Shown here piece by piece: positions 27,837-37,110 of a stretch of 64,000 bases of DNA; the stretch's first letter is position 1, and each line of letters begins with the position of its first letter. The notes under the pieces were generated by a model. The model did no database searches, was not told the DNA's origin, and worked only from the letters and a program-made list of their open reading frames with translations. Both the position numbers and the translations under genes were made by a program. This DNA comes from an uncultured Nitrospina sp. (GTDB taxonomy: Bacteria > Nitrospinota > Nitrospinia > Nitrospinales > VA-1). The stretch lies in contig CALAGQ010000080.1 of NCBI GenBank assembly GCA_937891765.1, positions 1-64,000 on the forward strand, read 5' to 3'.

Positions 27837-28811
27837 TTACATGTCCGACATGGATAACGGCGGAGCTTCCGGGACCTTCTTCACCGGCGCCTCGATTCCC
27901 TTTTCCCGATAACGGTGAAACGAGGGGATCAAAAAATCTGCCAGCTTTTTGCTGGCTATGTCAAAAGCTTCCAGTTCCGCCTGCAAGGCCTGTTCATGCT
28001 TGATCGTGGAAAACTCTGCTTTGGCCGCGATCAACGATGATTCCAAAGTCGACACCACTTTGACACTGATATTGGCTTGGACGGTTTTGATGCCCTCTTT
28101 CACATTTGTACCGCGCAGACTGGATACAGCCGTACCCACGATAACGATATCAGCACCCGCTTTCAACCCTATACTCCTCGCAGATTTGAGATCGCCCTTG
28201 ATGGCGTTGAGAACGGTTGTCTCAGAAACCATTTCGCGCAACCGTTCCCGGCCTATTACTTCTATCCCTTCCTCCATCAGATTTTTGGCCAACTGGGTCT
28301 CTGAAATGGGAAAGATATCCCAAAAAGAAGTGACCGGAGCAGCAGTAAAACTTTTCTCGTTGATCAGCACGGCCACTTTACTTTCACTGACCGGACCGGT
28401 AATCACCCCCAACCCTGCCAGAGCCTGGCTCACCGCAGAGGGGAAAAAACGCATTTCCAATCTCACCTCACTGGCTTGATTGACCATGTCGTCATAGGCT
28501 TCCAAAAAGCGATAACTCTTTACATAGTGAGAGGAACGCCGCAAAATTTTTCGAAGGTCTCTCTGGCTGACTTCAAACTCCTCATCCCCTATCATTTCCT
28601 GCAATGCTTCTTCCATGCCATTTTTCAGAGCCAGATCCACGGCTTTTTCCCGGGCGGCCACATAGTCCCCCCCCTTCACCTGAACGGTTGCGGAACCCTG
28701 ATAAACATCGCCCATCTTTTTTTGCGCAAACACTTCTGTGCTAAAAAATCCGCCCACGCTGAAGAACCAGAAACCCAACAGAAGAGACGGAAAACATCTC
28801 GTCATGCTCAT
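27837..28811 (-). CDS. exported protein with FlgT/LPP20-like N-terminal domain, function unknown
   Basis: 324 residues with a signal peptide (FPSLLLGFWFFSVGGFFSTEVFA, likely cleaved before QKK). The mature N-terminus, VQVKGGDYVAAREKAVDLAL plus NGMEEALQEMIG, resembles the repeated domain of FlgT/LPP20-type periplasmic proteins. Residues 150-280 (KVAVLINEKSF, GIEVIGRERLREMV, IGLKAGADIVIVGTAV) look like the CsgG/FlgT nucleotide-binding-like fold. No flagellar gene is nearby. Its ATG overlaps the rluB TGA. Family resemblance was judged by eye and the role is unknown. Confidence 0.65.
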   Translation of the reverse strand: MSMTRCFPSLLLGFWFFSVGGFFSTEVFAQKKMGDVYQGSATVQVKGGDYVAAREKAVDLALKNGMEEALQEMIGDEEFEVSQRDLRKILRRSSHYVKSYRFLEAYDDMVNQASEVRLEMRFFPSAVSQALAGLGVITGPVSESKVAVLINEKSFTAAPVTSFWDIFPISETQLAKNLMEEGIEVIGRERLREMVSETTVLNAIKGDLKSARSIGLKAGADIVIVGTAVSSLRGTNVKEGIKTVQANISVKVVSTLESSLIAAKAEFSTIKHEQALQAELEAFDIASKKLADFLIPSFHRYREKGIEAPVKKVPEAPPLSMSDM

Positions 28812-29572
28812 GTCCGCTTCTTTCGCCGAACCTTAAGCGGTTCAGGTTCATTCATAACAAGTTTTTTCAACGATTTAATTTCTTTGGAACTGAGAAATCG
28901 GCAGGCCCCCAAGGGAAGTCCTGTCAGGCTCAACCCTGCAAAATGAGTGCGCTGGAGTTTGATCACCGGGTGGCCGATATGCTCACACACTCTTTTGATA
29001 TGGTGATTTTTGCCTTCCACCAGCGTCAAAATGAGGAAACAGTTTTTGCCGCTGACTCTTCCCACCTTTGCCTCCATAGGCTTGAACTTACTATCTTCAA
29101 GGTGCACTCCCCGGGCCAGCCTTTTCAAGGTTTTTTCATTCGGCACCCCCGCCACCTTAACCTTATAGGTGCGTGGTACCGCATACTTGGGGTCCAACAG
29201 TTTCTTTGCGAGAAGACCATCATTGGTGAACAGCAATGCGCCCTGGGTATTGTAATCCAGACGGCCTACGGGAAAAACCCGGGCCTGCACCACCTTGACA
29301 TATTCCATAACAGTGGTTCGCCCCCGCTTGTCATCATCCATCGTGGTCAGACAACCCGTAGGCTTGTTCAGAATAATGTAGGCCGATTCCTGGCGACGGG
29401 GAATCAGTTTTCCCTGCACCTTGATGTCATCCTTAGCCGGGTCGGCCAGGGACCCCAACTTAATCACAACCTGATCGTTGACACGAACCTTGCCCTCCTC
29501 AATCCATCTTTCCGCTTCACGGCGGGAAGCGAGTCCGGCATCAGCAATTATTTTTTGCAAACGAATCTTCAT
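28808..29572 (-). CDS. rluB: pseudouridine synthase of the RsuA/RluB family
   Basis: 254 residues. The N-terminal S4 RNA-binding domain reads MKIRLQKIIADAGLASRREA with WIEEGKVRVNDQVV. The catalytic domain has FPVGRLDYNTQGALLFTNDG, whose aspartate is the pseudouridylation nucleophile, then LARGVHLED and HHIKRVCEHIGHPVIKLQR. It modifies 23S rRNA near the peptidyl-transferase centre if RluB; RluE/RsuA relatives cannot be separated by eye. It lies downstream of scpB, the common scpA-scpB-rluB order, but an R1 fragment separates them. Confidence 0.92.
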   Translation of the reverse strand: MKIRLQKIIADAGLASRREAERWIEEGKVRVNDQVVIKLGSLADPAKDDIKVQGKLIPRRQESAYIILNKPTGCLTTMDDDKRGRTTVMEYVKVVQARVFPVGRLDYNTQGALLFTNDGLLAKKLLDPKYAVPRTYKVKVAGVPNEKTLKRLARGVHLEDSKFKPMEAKVGRVSGKNCFLILTLVEGKNHHIKRVCEHIGHPVIKLQRTHFAGLSLTGLPLGACRFLSSKEIKSLKKLVMNEPEPLKVRRKKRT

Positions 29573-29611
29573 ACAGTAACCAATAAATTTATAGAGGGTT
29601 AAATGCCTTCA

Positions 29612-29674
29612 AACTACAAGCAAATGTTCGCTCGGCTTAACGAACTATGCCATTTGCCTGCCTTGCTAGAGGGC
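29612..29674 (+). repeat. R1 repeat, 3'-half copy
   Basis: TTCGCTCGGCTTAACGAAC, ATGCCATTTGCCTGCC and TTGCTAGAGGGC match the second half of the composite at 25774-25815 (CTCTCGGCTTAACTGGC, TTGCCATTTGCCTCCC, TCGCTAGAGGGC). It lies between rluB and scpB and gives the final codons and stop of scpB. Confidence 0.85.
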
Positions 29675-30289
29675 GTCGTCTTCGGGCTCAGCCTCGCTGG
29701 TCGAGGCCTCGGAAGCCTCCGATGCCGAAAATTCGATTTGAGTTTGAAGTGGTGGGTCTTCCCCTTCCAGTTCTTCCCTCAAATCTTCCAGAGTGGGCAA
29801 GTCGCTCAAATCTTTCAGGCCAAAATACTCGAGGAATTTTTGCGTTGTCCGATACATGATGGGTCGGCCTGGAACTTTTTTCCGGCCAGCGGGACCGATC
29901 ACTTTTTTCTCCAAGAGAGTCTTGAGCACTCCGCTTGAGTCTACCCCGCGAATCTCATCCACTTCCTGACGAGTGAGCGGTTGCTTGTAGGCAATGATCG
30001 ACAAAGTATCCAGGCTGGGTTGAGACAACCGGGTGGAACGGTCGAGCTTCAAGAACTTCCTGATAAAATCGTTGTACTCATGCCGGGTGCAAAGCTGGTA
30101 GCCGTCCGCCACTTGCGTGATCTGCAAGTTGCGCGAGTTATATTCTTCCTGCAATTCGTCAAGAATGGATTGCAGTTGTTCCTTGTCAGTTCCATCCAGA
30201 AAAATTTTGCTAAGTTCACTGGCGTTGATCGGCTGGTCTGCCGCCAAAAGAACATTCTCAACAATAGATTTTAATTCTTCACGTTCCAT
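29666..30289 (-). CDS. scpB: segregation and condensation protein B
   Basis: A 207-residue ScpB, the winged-helix dimer that bridges ScpA and Smc in the bacterial condensin. Signature stretches are IVENVLLAADQPINASEL, LQITQVADGYQLCTR, LSIIAYKQPLTRQEVDEIRG and LEYFGLKDLSDLPTL. The acidic tail is longer than usual, and its last residues (ALstop) are encoded by the R1 hairpin GCCCTCTAGC. scpA is not in the window. Confidence 0.94.
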   Translation of the reverse strand: MEREELKSIVENVLLAADQPINASELSKIFLDGTDKEQLQSILDELQEEYNSRNLQITQVADGYQLCTRHEYNDFIRKFLKLDRSTRLSQPSLDTLSIIAYKQPLTRQEVDEIRGVDSSGVLKTLLEKKVIGPAGRKKVPGRPIMYRTTQKFLEYFGLKDLSDLPTLEDLREELEGEDPPLQTQIEFSASEASEASTSEAEPEDDAL

Positions 30290-30300
30290 ATTTGTTCCTG

Positions 30301-30393
30301 TCCTCTAGCGAGGGAGTCCCGTTAAGCCGAGATAACTTCTTGTTCGCCCAATAAAAGCTATTGCTAGTCGGCCCCACGCCCAGTGGCTAGTGG
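30301..30393 (-). repeat. R1 intergenic repeat, full-length copy
   Basis: Minus orientation: CCTCTAGCGAGGG, GTTAAGCCGAGATAAC, TTGTTCGCCCAATAAAAGC, TATTGCTAG, CGGCCCCACGCCCAGTGG. It fills the spacer between the scpB start and the dcd stop; the dcd TAG sits in CACTAGCCACTGGGCGTGG at its edge. Confidence 0.88.
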
Positions 30394-31568
30394 TCGGGCT
30401 CGAAATATTTGCTTAACGCCAAGCCTTGCGAGTGGTAATTGGAGTTCAGGGATAGACCATACAACTTTTCTGGCCGTTCCACCACTCTTTCAAATTTCAG
30501 ACGACAAAAGGTCTGACCGTCTTCTACCATAAAAGGGACGTCATGGGGCCGTACTTCCATCACCGCCCGGGTACCCTGATTAGTGAGTTCATCGGTTCCG
30601 TTCCAGCCGAACCCGGAATCAAAAAACCCTGCGTAATGAGTCCGTAGTTCGCCGCTGTTGGGTTCATAAGCAATCATTTCCGCCAGCCAGTCGGGCCAGA
30701 TGCAAACTCTTTCCTTCGACATCATTATATAAAAACTTTCCGGTTCCAGAATCAATCTATTCTTCTTTTTTCTGTAAATCGGCTCCCAGAAATCATCCGC
30801 CTTGTAATGCCTGATTTTGGACAGATCAATAACGGTGGAATTGGTCTTGGCCTTGTAGGCGATGATCGATTCCGGCTGATCCCCTGCAACATCGACGCTG
30901 ACATAGACCCCCTCCTCCACCTTCACCTCATCGACAGGAATGGCATTCCCTTTTTGATCAAATAGAATAGGATTTTTCTCATACTTGATCATCATCTTCT
31001 CTTTATCCAGACTCTGCGATGTGACATGCGAGAGCCGCAATTGGTTCAGGGACAACCCAGCGTGAACCTTCACCGGAAAAGAACGCGGAATGATTTCCAG
31101 ATACAACTTGCCCTGATACCCGAGCGGGATCTCATCAAACCGGTGCCCCCGATCCACAATGACCCGGGTGAACATATCCAGCCTGCCGGTCGAACTTTTA
31201 GGGTTGGCCAGCCCATACATGGAGGAAGGCAGATTCAGCTCTTCCATTAGAGGAATCAGATAAATGGCATTTTTTTCCAATATCCCGCCATTGGTAATAT
31301 CAAGATCATAAAGGCTGACCTCCTTGAGTTTGGTTTCCACCGGTTCATTTTCCGGGAGGAAACTGCATTGGATTCGGTAAGCCTTAGGCCCGAGGCGCAA
31401 ATCCAGACTCACGGGCTGAATCTGCGAGTCTTCGATCGGCACCTGAGAGAGGATCATTCCCTGACGGTGCACCTGCTCAATCAACTGGCAAGGGAGATAT
31501 CCAGACTTCCCCTTCAAATAGGCCATCAGGTCTGTTTCCAATATTTTATCTTCCCCTACAGAGTTCAT
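30387..31568 (-). CDS. dcd: two-domain 2'-deoxycytidine 5'-triphosphate deaminase
   Basis: 393 residues, about twice the length of E. coli Dcd, as in the tandem-domain dCTP deaminases of Alphaproteobacteria. The first half has IQPVSLDLRLGPKAYRIQ, LPSSMYGLANPKSSTGRLDM and VIVDRGHRFDEIPLGYQGKL, with the serine/arginine/glutamate set of the dUTPase-like fold. The second half repeats it: MIAYEPNSGELRTHYAGFFD and GTRAVMEVRPHDVPFMVEDG. It converts dCTP to dUTP for dTTP synthesis. It stands upstream of scpB on the same strand with an R1 repeat between. Confidence 0.88.
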   Translation of the reverse strand: MNSVGEDKILETDLMAYLKGKSGYLPCQLIEQVHRQGMILSQVPIEDSQIQPVSLDLRLGPKAYRIQCSFLPENEPVETKLKEVSLYDLDITNGGILEKNAIYLIPLMEELNLPSSMYGLANPKSSTGRLDMFTRVIVDRGHRFDEIPLGYQGKLYLEIIPRSFPVKVHAGLSLNQLRLSHVTSQSLDKEKMMIKYEKNPILFDQKGNAIPVDEVKVEEGVYVSVDVAGDQPESIIAYKAKTNSTVIDLSKIRHYKADDFWEPIYRKKKNRLILEPESFYIMMSKERVCIWPDWLAEMIAYEPNSGELRTHYAGFFDSGFGWNGTDELTNQGTRAVMEVRPHDVPFMVEDGQTFCRLKFERVVERPEKLYGLSLNSNYHSQGLALSKYFEPDH

Positions 31569-31666
31569 TAATATTAAAAGTTTCAGGGTGCTGTTGGAAA
31601 ACCCGCAAAAAAACCATTTTTAGCAAAGAAACTGCGCTTTGTCGCCTTTTCGATGGGCTCACCCGG

Positions 31667-31696
31667 TTGACAGGCGGTTTGAGGCTATGATTTAAT
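31667..31696 (+). promoter_or_regulatory. likely sigma-70 promoter of the TPR-cupredoxin gene
   Basis: A perfect TTGACA at 31667-31672 and TTTAAT at 31691-31696 are 18 bases apart. The transcript would start near 31703, about 115 nt before the next start codon. The rest of this 249-base spacer shows no gene. Confidence 0.5.
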
Positions 31697-31817
31697 CGTA
31701 TTACTCGAAATAATTCAACCTGATTATTCTGAATCTAAGGAATAAAAATCGTTTTCAGGTGATCTTTATACGATCAGTCTTATTAATGTTCACCCAAGCA
31801 AGGTTCCGAAAAAAACT

Positions 31818-33788
31818 ATGCGCCCCAAAAACAATAAAATTAAATCACCAAGCAGTCCCCTGAAACGCTCTGTCATGATGTTTACCTGGCTGAGCGTATT
31901 GGCCGTTGGGCTGTGGGCTTTGATGCATTATTCAGCTCCTGAAAGCAACCTGGAACCTTATAAAAATATTCTAGAATCCAAAGTAATACCGGAAAAGAAA
32001 GCGGCCAAGCCGGCAGAATCAGCAGAACCCGAATTCACCCTCCCCAGTGATCTAGATACGGGAACCCTGATTAAAACTGCCACATCTCTGCCGACGCCAC
32101 AACAATCGCAACTGCCCCGGGAGACTCTGGAGCATATCCAAAAAGGCATGCTGTTAACAGAGGAAGGCAAGTTCAACGCTGGAGATATGGAGTTTGAAGA
32201 AGCCGCCAAAATCAGCCCCAATTCACCGGAACTGTTTTCTATCTGGGGCGCGGCGCTTCGCATGGCGAAAAAGTTTGAAGGGGCCAAAAGACGTTTTGCC
32301 CGAGCCCATGAACTCTCTCCCAACGATGAAGAAATCACTTTCAACTGGGGCATGACCGAACTCGAAGCCGATCACGCGGAAGAAGCTATCCGTCTATTTC
32401 AAAAAACCATAAAACTTTCTCCCAACAACTATATGGCCTACAACATGTTGGGCAAATCCTTCGGCCGCAAGAAAATGTACGAAAAGGAACAATCCGCCTA
32501 CAAGAAGGCCGTGTCTATCAACCCGGATTTTGCCCAGGGACATTTCAATCTGGGTATTGTGTTGGGCATGCAGAAAAAGTTCAAAACCGCCGGACCGCAT
32601 TTCCTCAAAGCCATTGAGTTGGACAAGCAGTTCGAAAAACCCTTCGTCATTCAGATGCTGACCGCGTTGGGACTTTATGACCCGGCGGCTGAAAAGCCCA
32701 TCAAGCAAGATACGCCCAAAACCCCGGAACCGGTTCAGCAGGCAAAAGTCGAAACTGCGAACACAAAAGTCGAAAAAGTCAGCGCCGATAAAAAATCCGA
32801 AGGCTCCGACTCCGACCACAAGATGGAAGAAGGATCCAAGAAAGTTAAAAACACGACGACGATAAAAGGCAACATTCAAATCAATGGGAAAAAAGCCGGA
32901 CCCAACACGCTGGTATTTCTGGAAACCAAAAGCAAACTGAGAGTCGCCAACCAGAAACCTCAAAAACTTACCATCCGCCAGAACGGATTGCAGTTCAGCC
33001 CGCAACACTCGGTTGTGCTAGTAGGATCTACCGTCACGTTTTCCAATGAAGACCGCGAGGTGCACAATATTTTCTCCAAGTCTCTGAGCAACCAGTTCAA
33101 CCTCGGGGCCATGGCATCGGGCGCTTTCAAAACCGTCGATTTCACCCAGGCCGGACCCGTGGTGCTGAGATGCAATATGCATAAAGACATGATCGGAACC
33201 CTGTTCGTCGTGCCTAATGGTCATTACACCAAACCCAATGCCAACGGAGACTATCAATTCGACAACATCAACAGCGAAGGCTACATCATGCAGGTCTGGG
33301 ACCCGATACTGGCTCCCGACGAAGTTGAAGCCAATCTCAAGTCCGCCGACCTGACCGGTGTTGACCAGACTTTTGACTTCAATATCAAGTCCGCTTCGGT
33401 TGCGGGTGAAATTCATGACATGACCGACCCGACCGATTACAACGCTATTGTGGATAATATCGAAAAAGAAATGTTGCAAGCCATCGAAGACTGGAAAAAT
33501 GGCAAAAAGTTTATCTCCCGCAAGCGTATGCTGATGGCCATCACCAAACATTATGCCGGAGAAGGCCTGAAAGGTGCGATCGCTAAAAGTTTCAGCTCCA
33601 AACGCAGCATCCAACTGGAACAGAAACTGGATGAGATCCGCAAAGAAATTTCCGGATACGGCAAGTCCGAAGACCCCGTTACCGAAAGCTCACTCATCAG
33701 CCAGGCTAAGTTCGCCGTCTCACAATTGCGCCTGAACGTCAAAGAACTCGAAGCCCGCCTCCAGCCTACCCCCGTGGGCCAGGAATAG
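31818..33788 (+). CDS. membrane-anchored TPR protein with cupredoxin domain
   Basis: 656 residues. One N-terminal membrane segment (SVMMFTWLSVLAVGLWALMH, residues 18-37) leaves the rest periplasmic. Residues 110-290 are five or so TPR repeats (ELFSIWGAALRMAKKFEGAK, AYNMLGKSFGRKKMYEKEQ, GHFNLGIVLGMQKKFKTAG). A charged linker follows. Residues 345-510 form a plastocyanin-like domain with candidate type-1 copper ligands H416 (EVHNIF), C452, H455 and M458 in CNMHKDMIGT. The C-terminal 120 residues are helical. It is monocistronic behind its own promoter. An electron-transfer or copper-binding role is inferred. Confidence 0.82.
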   Translation: MRPKNNKIKSPSSPLKRSVMMFTWLSVLAVGLWALMHYSAPESNLEPYKNILESKVIPEKKAAKPAESAEPEFTLPSDLDTGTLIKTATSLPTPQQSQLPRETLEHIQKGMLLTEEGKFNAGDMEFEEAAKISPNSPELFSIWGAALRMAKKFEGAKRRFARAHELSPNDEEITFNWGMTELEADHAEEAIRLFQKTIKLSPNNYMAYNMLGKSFGRKKMYEKEQSAYKKAVSINPDFAQGHFNLGIVLGMQKKFKTAGPHFLKAIELDKQFEKPFVIQMLTALGLYDPAAEKPIKQDTPKTPEPVQQAKVETANTKVEKVSADKKSEGSDSDHKMEEGSKKVKNTTTIKGNIQINGKKAGPNTLVFLETKSKLRVANQKPQKLTIRQNGLQFSPQHSVVLVGSTVTFSNEDREVHNIFSKSLSNQFNLGAMASGAFKTVDFTQAGPVVLRCNMHKDMIGTLFVVPNGHYTKPNANGDYQFDNINSEGYIMQVWDPILAPDEVEANLKSADLTGVDQTFDFNIKSASVAGEIHDMTDPTDYNAIVDNIEKEMLQAIEDWKNGKKFISRKRMLMAITKHYAGEGLKGAIAKSFSSKRSIQLEQKLDEIRKEISGYGKSEDPVTESSLISQAKFAVSQLRLNVKELEARLQPTPVGQE

Positions 33789-33794
33789 GATCCA

Positions 33795-33826
33795 CCCCCT
33801 AGCGGGGGAGGCAATGTGGCGGTGAC
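33795..33826. repeat. R1 fragment after the TPR-cupredoxin gene
   Basis: CCCCCTAGCGGGGGAGGCAA followed by TGTGGC matches the hairpin end of R1 (CCCTCTAGCGAGGGAGGC). It begins 6 bases after the gene's stop codon. Confidence 0.65.
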
Positions 33827-33870
33827 GCTGACGCGACCGCAACACCGCCCTGAGGGATAGAATAATAGTC

Positions 33871-33946
33871 CGTCATCGCGAGCCGAAGGTGACGAAGCAA
33901 CCCAGAAAACCTGGATCGCCAAGCCGCTTTGCGGCTCGCGATGACG
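33871..33946. repeat. inverted-end repeat of the GTCATCGCGAG type
   Basis: 76 bases with perfect 15-base inverted ends, CGTCATCGCGAGCCG and CGGCTCGCGATGACG, and the inner AAGGTGACGAAGCAACCC typical of the widespread 'GTCATTGCGAG...GACGAAGCAATC' bacterial repeats. It would fold into a long hairpin and may end transcription of the gene on its left. Confidence 0.85.
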
Positions 33947-34030
33947 TAGAGGAATAATCAACTTGTCCCCTGCGATGATTCACCGTTTCTCACTCCTGAC
34001 TTTCTACAATCAGAATGCTATATTAGGATC

Positions 34031-35476
34031 ATGAACTTACTCATCTTCAACACTCTGACCCGAAAAAAAGAGGAATTCATTCCTCTTAAAACAAACCAGA
34101 TCGGCATGTATGTATGCGGGGTCACCGTCTACGACTACTGCCATGTCGGGCATGCCCGCGCCGCCATCGCCTTCGACACATTTTACCGGTATTTCCAGTA
34201 CCTCGGCTACGAAGTTCGCTTCGTGCGCAACTTCACCGACATCGACGACAAGATCATCAACCGCGCCAACGAAGAAGGTGTGGACTGGCAGGAGGTCAAC
34301 CGCAAATACATCGAAGCGTTTTATGAAGACATGGGCAAACTGAATATCGCCGCGCCCACCGAAGAACCGAAAGCCACCGACCACATCCCCGAAATGCTCG
34401 ACATGATCCAGTCTCTGATCGAACAGGACAAAGCTTATGAGGCGGAGGGAGATGTTTATTATTCGGTCAAATCGTTCAAGGACTACGGTCTTCTTTCCGG
34501 GAAAAATATCGACGACCTGCAATCGGGAGCCCGCGTAGAGGTCAGCGAAATCAAGCGCGATCCATTGGATTTTGCGTTATGGAAAAAGAGCAAGCCGGGA
34601 GAACCTTTTTGGGAGAGCCCGTGGGGGCCGGGTCGACCGGGCTGGCATATTGAATGTTCGGCGATGAGCAAAAAATATCTCGGCGACACCTTCGATATTC
34701 ATGGAGGAGGTAAGGATCTGGTTTTCCCACATCACGAAAATGAAATCGCACAATCCTGTGGGTGCACCGGGAAACAACCTGTTCGTTACTGGGTGCATAA
34801 CGGATTCGTCAACATCGACAAGGAAAAGATGTCCAAGTCTCTCGGCAACTTTTTCACCATCCGCGAAGTTTATAAAAAATATCATCCAGAAGTATTACGC
34901 TTGTTTCTCATCAGCAGCCATTACCGCAGCCCCATCGACTTTTCGGAAAAAAATCTGGAAGACGCCACCAAAGTGCTTTCCCGGTTTTATGAAGGACTGG
35001 CCGGGGCACGCAAAAAAATTGGCGACTTGAATTTAGCATCCATCTCGGATTTTCAGGAAAAAGTGACCAGTCATCCGCTAACGAAAAAGTTTGAAACCGC
35101 CATGAACGACGACTTGAACACGGCTGTGGCGATGGCCCACATGAACGAGGAACTGCGCAATCTCAACACCGCTGTGCTGCGCAAAAATGAAACTTCTCTG
35201 GAGGGTCTTGCCATCGCAACCACCGCATGGGAAGAGGCCGGTAAAATTCTCGGACTGTTTGCCCGCACTCCTGAAGAATTTGAAAAAGAACTGTTCGAAA
35301 TCAAAAACAGCGACCTCAATCTGGATGTCAGCAAAATCGAACAGCTGATCGCAGATCGCAACTCGGCGCGCCAATCCAAAAACTGGGCGGAAGCAGACCG
35401 GTGCCGGGAGGACCTGACCCAGATGGGAATCCTTATCGAGGACACTCCGAGCGGCACCGAGTGGAAATTGAAATAA
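34031..35476 (+). CDS. cysS: cysteine-tRNA ligase
   Basis: A 481-residue class I synthetase that charges tRNA-Cys. It has the HIGH-like signature as VYDYCHVGHARAAIAFD with zinc-ligand cysteines at CGVTVYDYC, the FVRNFTDIDDKII box, PGRPGWHIECSAMS, HGGGKDLVFPHHENEIAQS and KMSKSLGN. The anticodon-binding tail ends EDTPSGTEWKLK. Length matches E. coli CysS (461). The next reading frame overlaps its end, so the DUF2851 remnant was probably co-transcribed. Confidence 0.97.
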   Translation: MNLLIFNTLTRKKEEFIPLKTNQIGMYVCGVTVYDYCHVGHARAAIAFDTFYRYFQYLGYEVRFVRNFTDIDDKIINRANEEGVDWQEVNRKYIEAFYEDMGKLNIAAPTEEPKATDHIPEMLDMIQSLIEQDKAYEAEGDVYYSVKSFKDYGLLSGKNIDDLQSGARVEVSEIKRDPLDFALWKKSKPGEPFWESPWGPGRPGWHIECSAMSKKYLGDTFDIHGGGKDLVFPHHENEIAQSCGCTGKQPVRYWVHNGFVNIDKEKMSKSLGNFFTIREVYKKYHPEVLRLFLISSHYRSPIDFSEKNLEDATKVLSRFYEGLAGARKKIGDLNLASISDFQEKVTSHPLTKKFETAMNDDLNTAVAMAHMNEELRNLNTAVLRKNETSLEGLAIATTAWEEAGKILGLFARTPEEFEKELFEIKNSDLNLDVSKIEQLIADRNSARQSKNWAEADRCREDLTQMGILIEDTPSGTEWKLK

Positions 35477-36974
35477 CGGCAACCTTCTCCGATGCCTACC
35501 TGAAGTTCACCCAGATCTACAATCAACTGCAAGTTCGGGAAGAAGACCACACCATCCGGGTCCCGGAAAAAGTCATCCGCTGTATCTGGAACGATCAATT
35601 GTTTTGCGCCCCCTCCCTCAAAACCAAAGACGGCCAAAGCCTGGAAATTGCCTATCCCGGATATTGAAATTTCGGCAAAGGCCCCGACTTCACCAGCGCC
35701 ACCATCAAGGTGAGCGGAAAAGTTTATGAAGGCGATGTCGAGTTGCATGTCTACGCCACCGACTGGAAGGCGCACGGGCACTCGGGGAATCCGGACTTCG
35801 ACAACGTCATCCTGCATGTTTATATGTGGCAGGGCCGGGGCAAAGCACCTCGGTCACCGTCGAAACAAAAAGATCTTCCTTTTCAATTTGAAATCAAGGA
35901 TTACCTGACCAAAGGCATTCTTGAGCTTAATGACGAACTCGACTTTGAAGACTACCCGACCTTAAATTCTGGCAATATCGGTCTTTGCCATCAGCCATTG
36001 GCGCAACTTTCGGAAGAAAAGCTCACCCACATTTTGAACGCCGCCGGTGAAGCGCGAGTGTTCACCAAAATGGAGCGGTTTCACGACTCAGTCATTATCG
36101 AGGGCTATGAACAGACTTTTTATCGGGGCGTTGCCGAGGCGCTGGGTTACCCCGAGAATAAACAACCGTTTCAAACTCTGGCCGACACTTTGCCTTTGAC
36201 GGAGCTGAATAATCTTGTCACCGCAAAAATCCGCAAGGAAGAACGCGCTCTGCACTATCAGGCTCTACTTTTCGGTGCCTCAGGCCTGATGAATGCCGAC
36301 GAAGAAAAAAAGCAGGGCTCCGTAAACTCCTGCCAATTTGGAATGCTTACAAAGACAGAGTTCCCCATTCCCCTTTAACGAAAAAGGATTGGAGTTTCGG
36401 CGCCATTCGACCCACCAACTATCCTTACAGGCGACTGGCAGGATTAGCCCATTTGCTCGTGCGCCACGAAAAAGCCGGGATGTTCGCTGACTTTATCGGG
36501 TCTTATCAAAAGATTCTCATGGCTTCCGGCGAGAACATTCCCGACAAAAAAACTCTAACCGCCTTCAACGATTTCTTTTGTGTGTCCGTCGATGATTATT
36601 GGGCCAACCATTACACTCCTGACGGTAAGACTCTGCAGCAATCCCAGCAACTTGTCCGCTCGGCGCGGTCCCGTGAAATTATCATCAACATCGGTCTGCC
36701 CATCGGCCTGATTTTTGCGCGTGCGGGGAAATTCAAAGATCTGGAAACGGGACTCAACACCCTTTTTCAAACCGGTCAGAGCGCCAGCGACAATAAGTTA
36801 CTTCGCTTCATGAAACATTATATTTTTGGCAATCGGGAGGAAATGCTGCGGGTATTGCACTCCGAAAAACAAAATCAGGGGCTGATGCAGATTTATCAGG
36901 ATTTTTGCACCCAGAACCAGAATAATTGCCTGCATTGTCCGTTTCCCGATGTGGTGAAAAGGTATTTTTCGTAA
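35461..36974 (+). pseudogene. DUF2851 family protein, broken by a nonsense codon and a frameshift
   Basis: Three pieces read in order as one family. The first (GTG at 35461, VEIEITATFSDAYLKFTQIY) ends at TGA 35665-35667, which sits where the family has the Trp of PGxWN. The same frame continues as NFGKGPDFTSATIKVSG, then GDVELHVYATDWKAHGHS, to about 36330. The conserved sequence then moves back one base: PIWNAYKDRVPHSPLTKKDW and IRPTNYPYRRLAGLAHLL, ending at 36974 with CLHCPFPDVVKRYF. Two independent lesions make a dead gene likely. The function of intact members is unknown. Overlaps the cysS end by 16 bases. Confidence 0.85.
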
Positions 36975-37110
36975 AAAAACTGCAAAAAACCCATCAATCC
37001 CATTGCGCAACCGATCAATTTCCCCTAAAATCGACATCCCCCTTGATTGTATTGAACTTTCGAGATAAAGTGATGGTTACCCCATTCAGCAATAAGGAAT
37101 ACCCGTTTTA

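Noticed and set aside
35665-35667. TGA read as tryptophan by a variant genetic code
   Set aside because: The prfB frameshift site and many genes ending in TGA show that TGA is a stop here, and the same gene has a second lesion, so a pseudogene is simpler.
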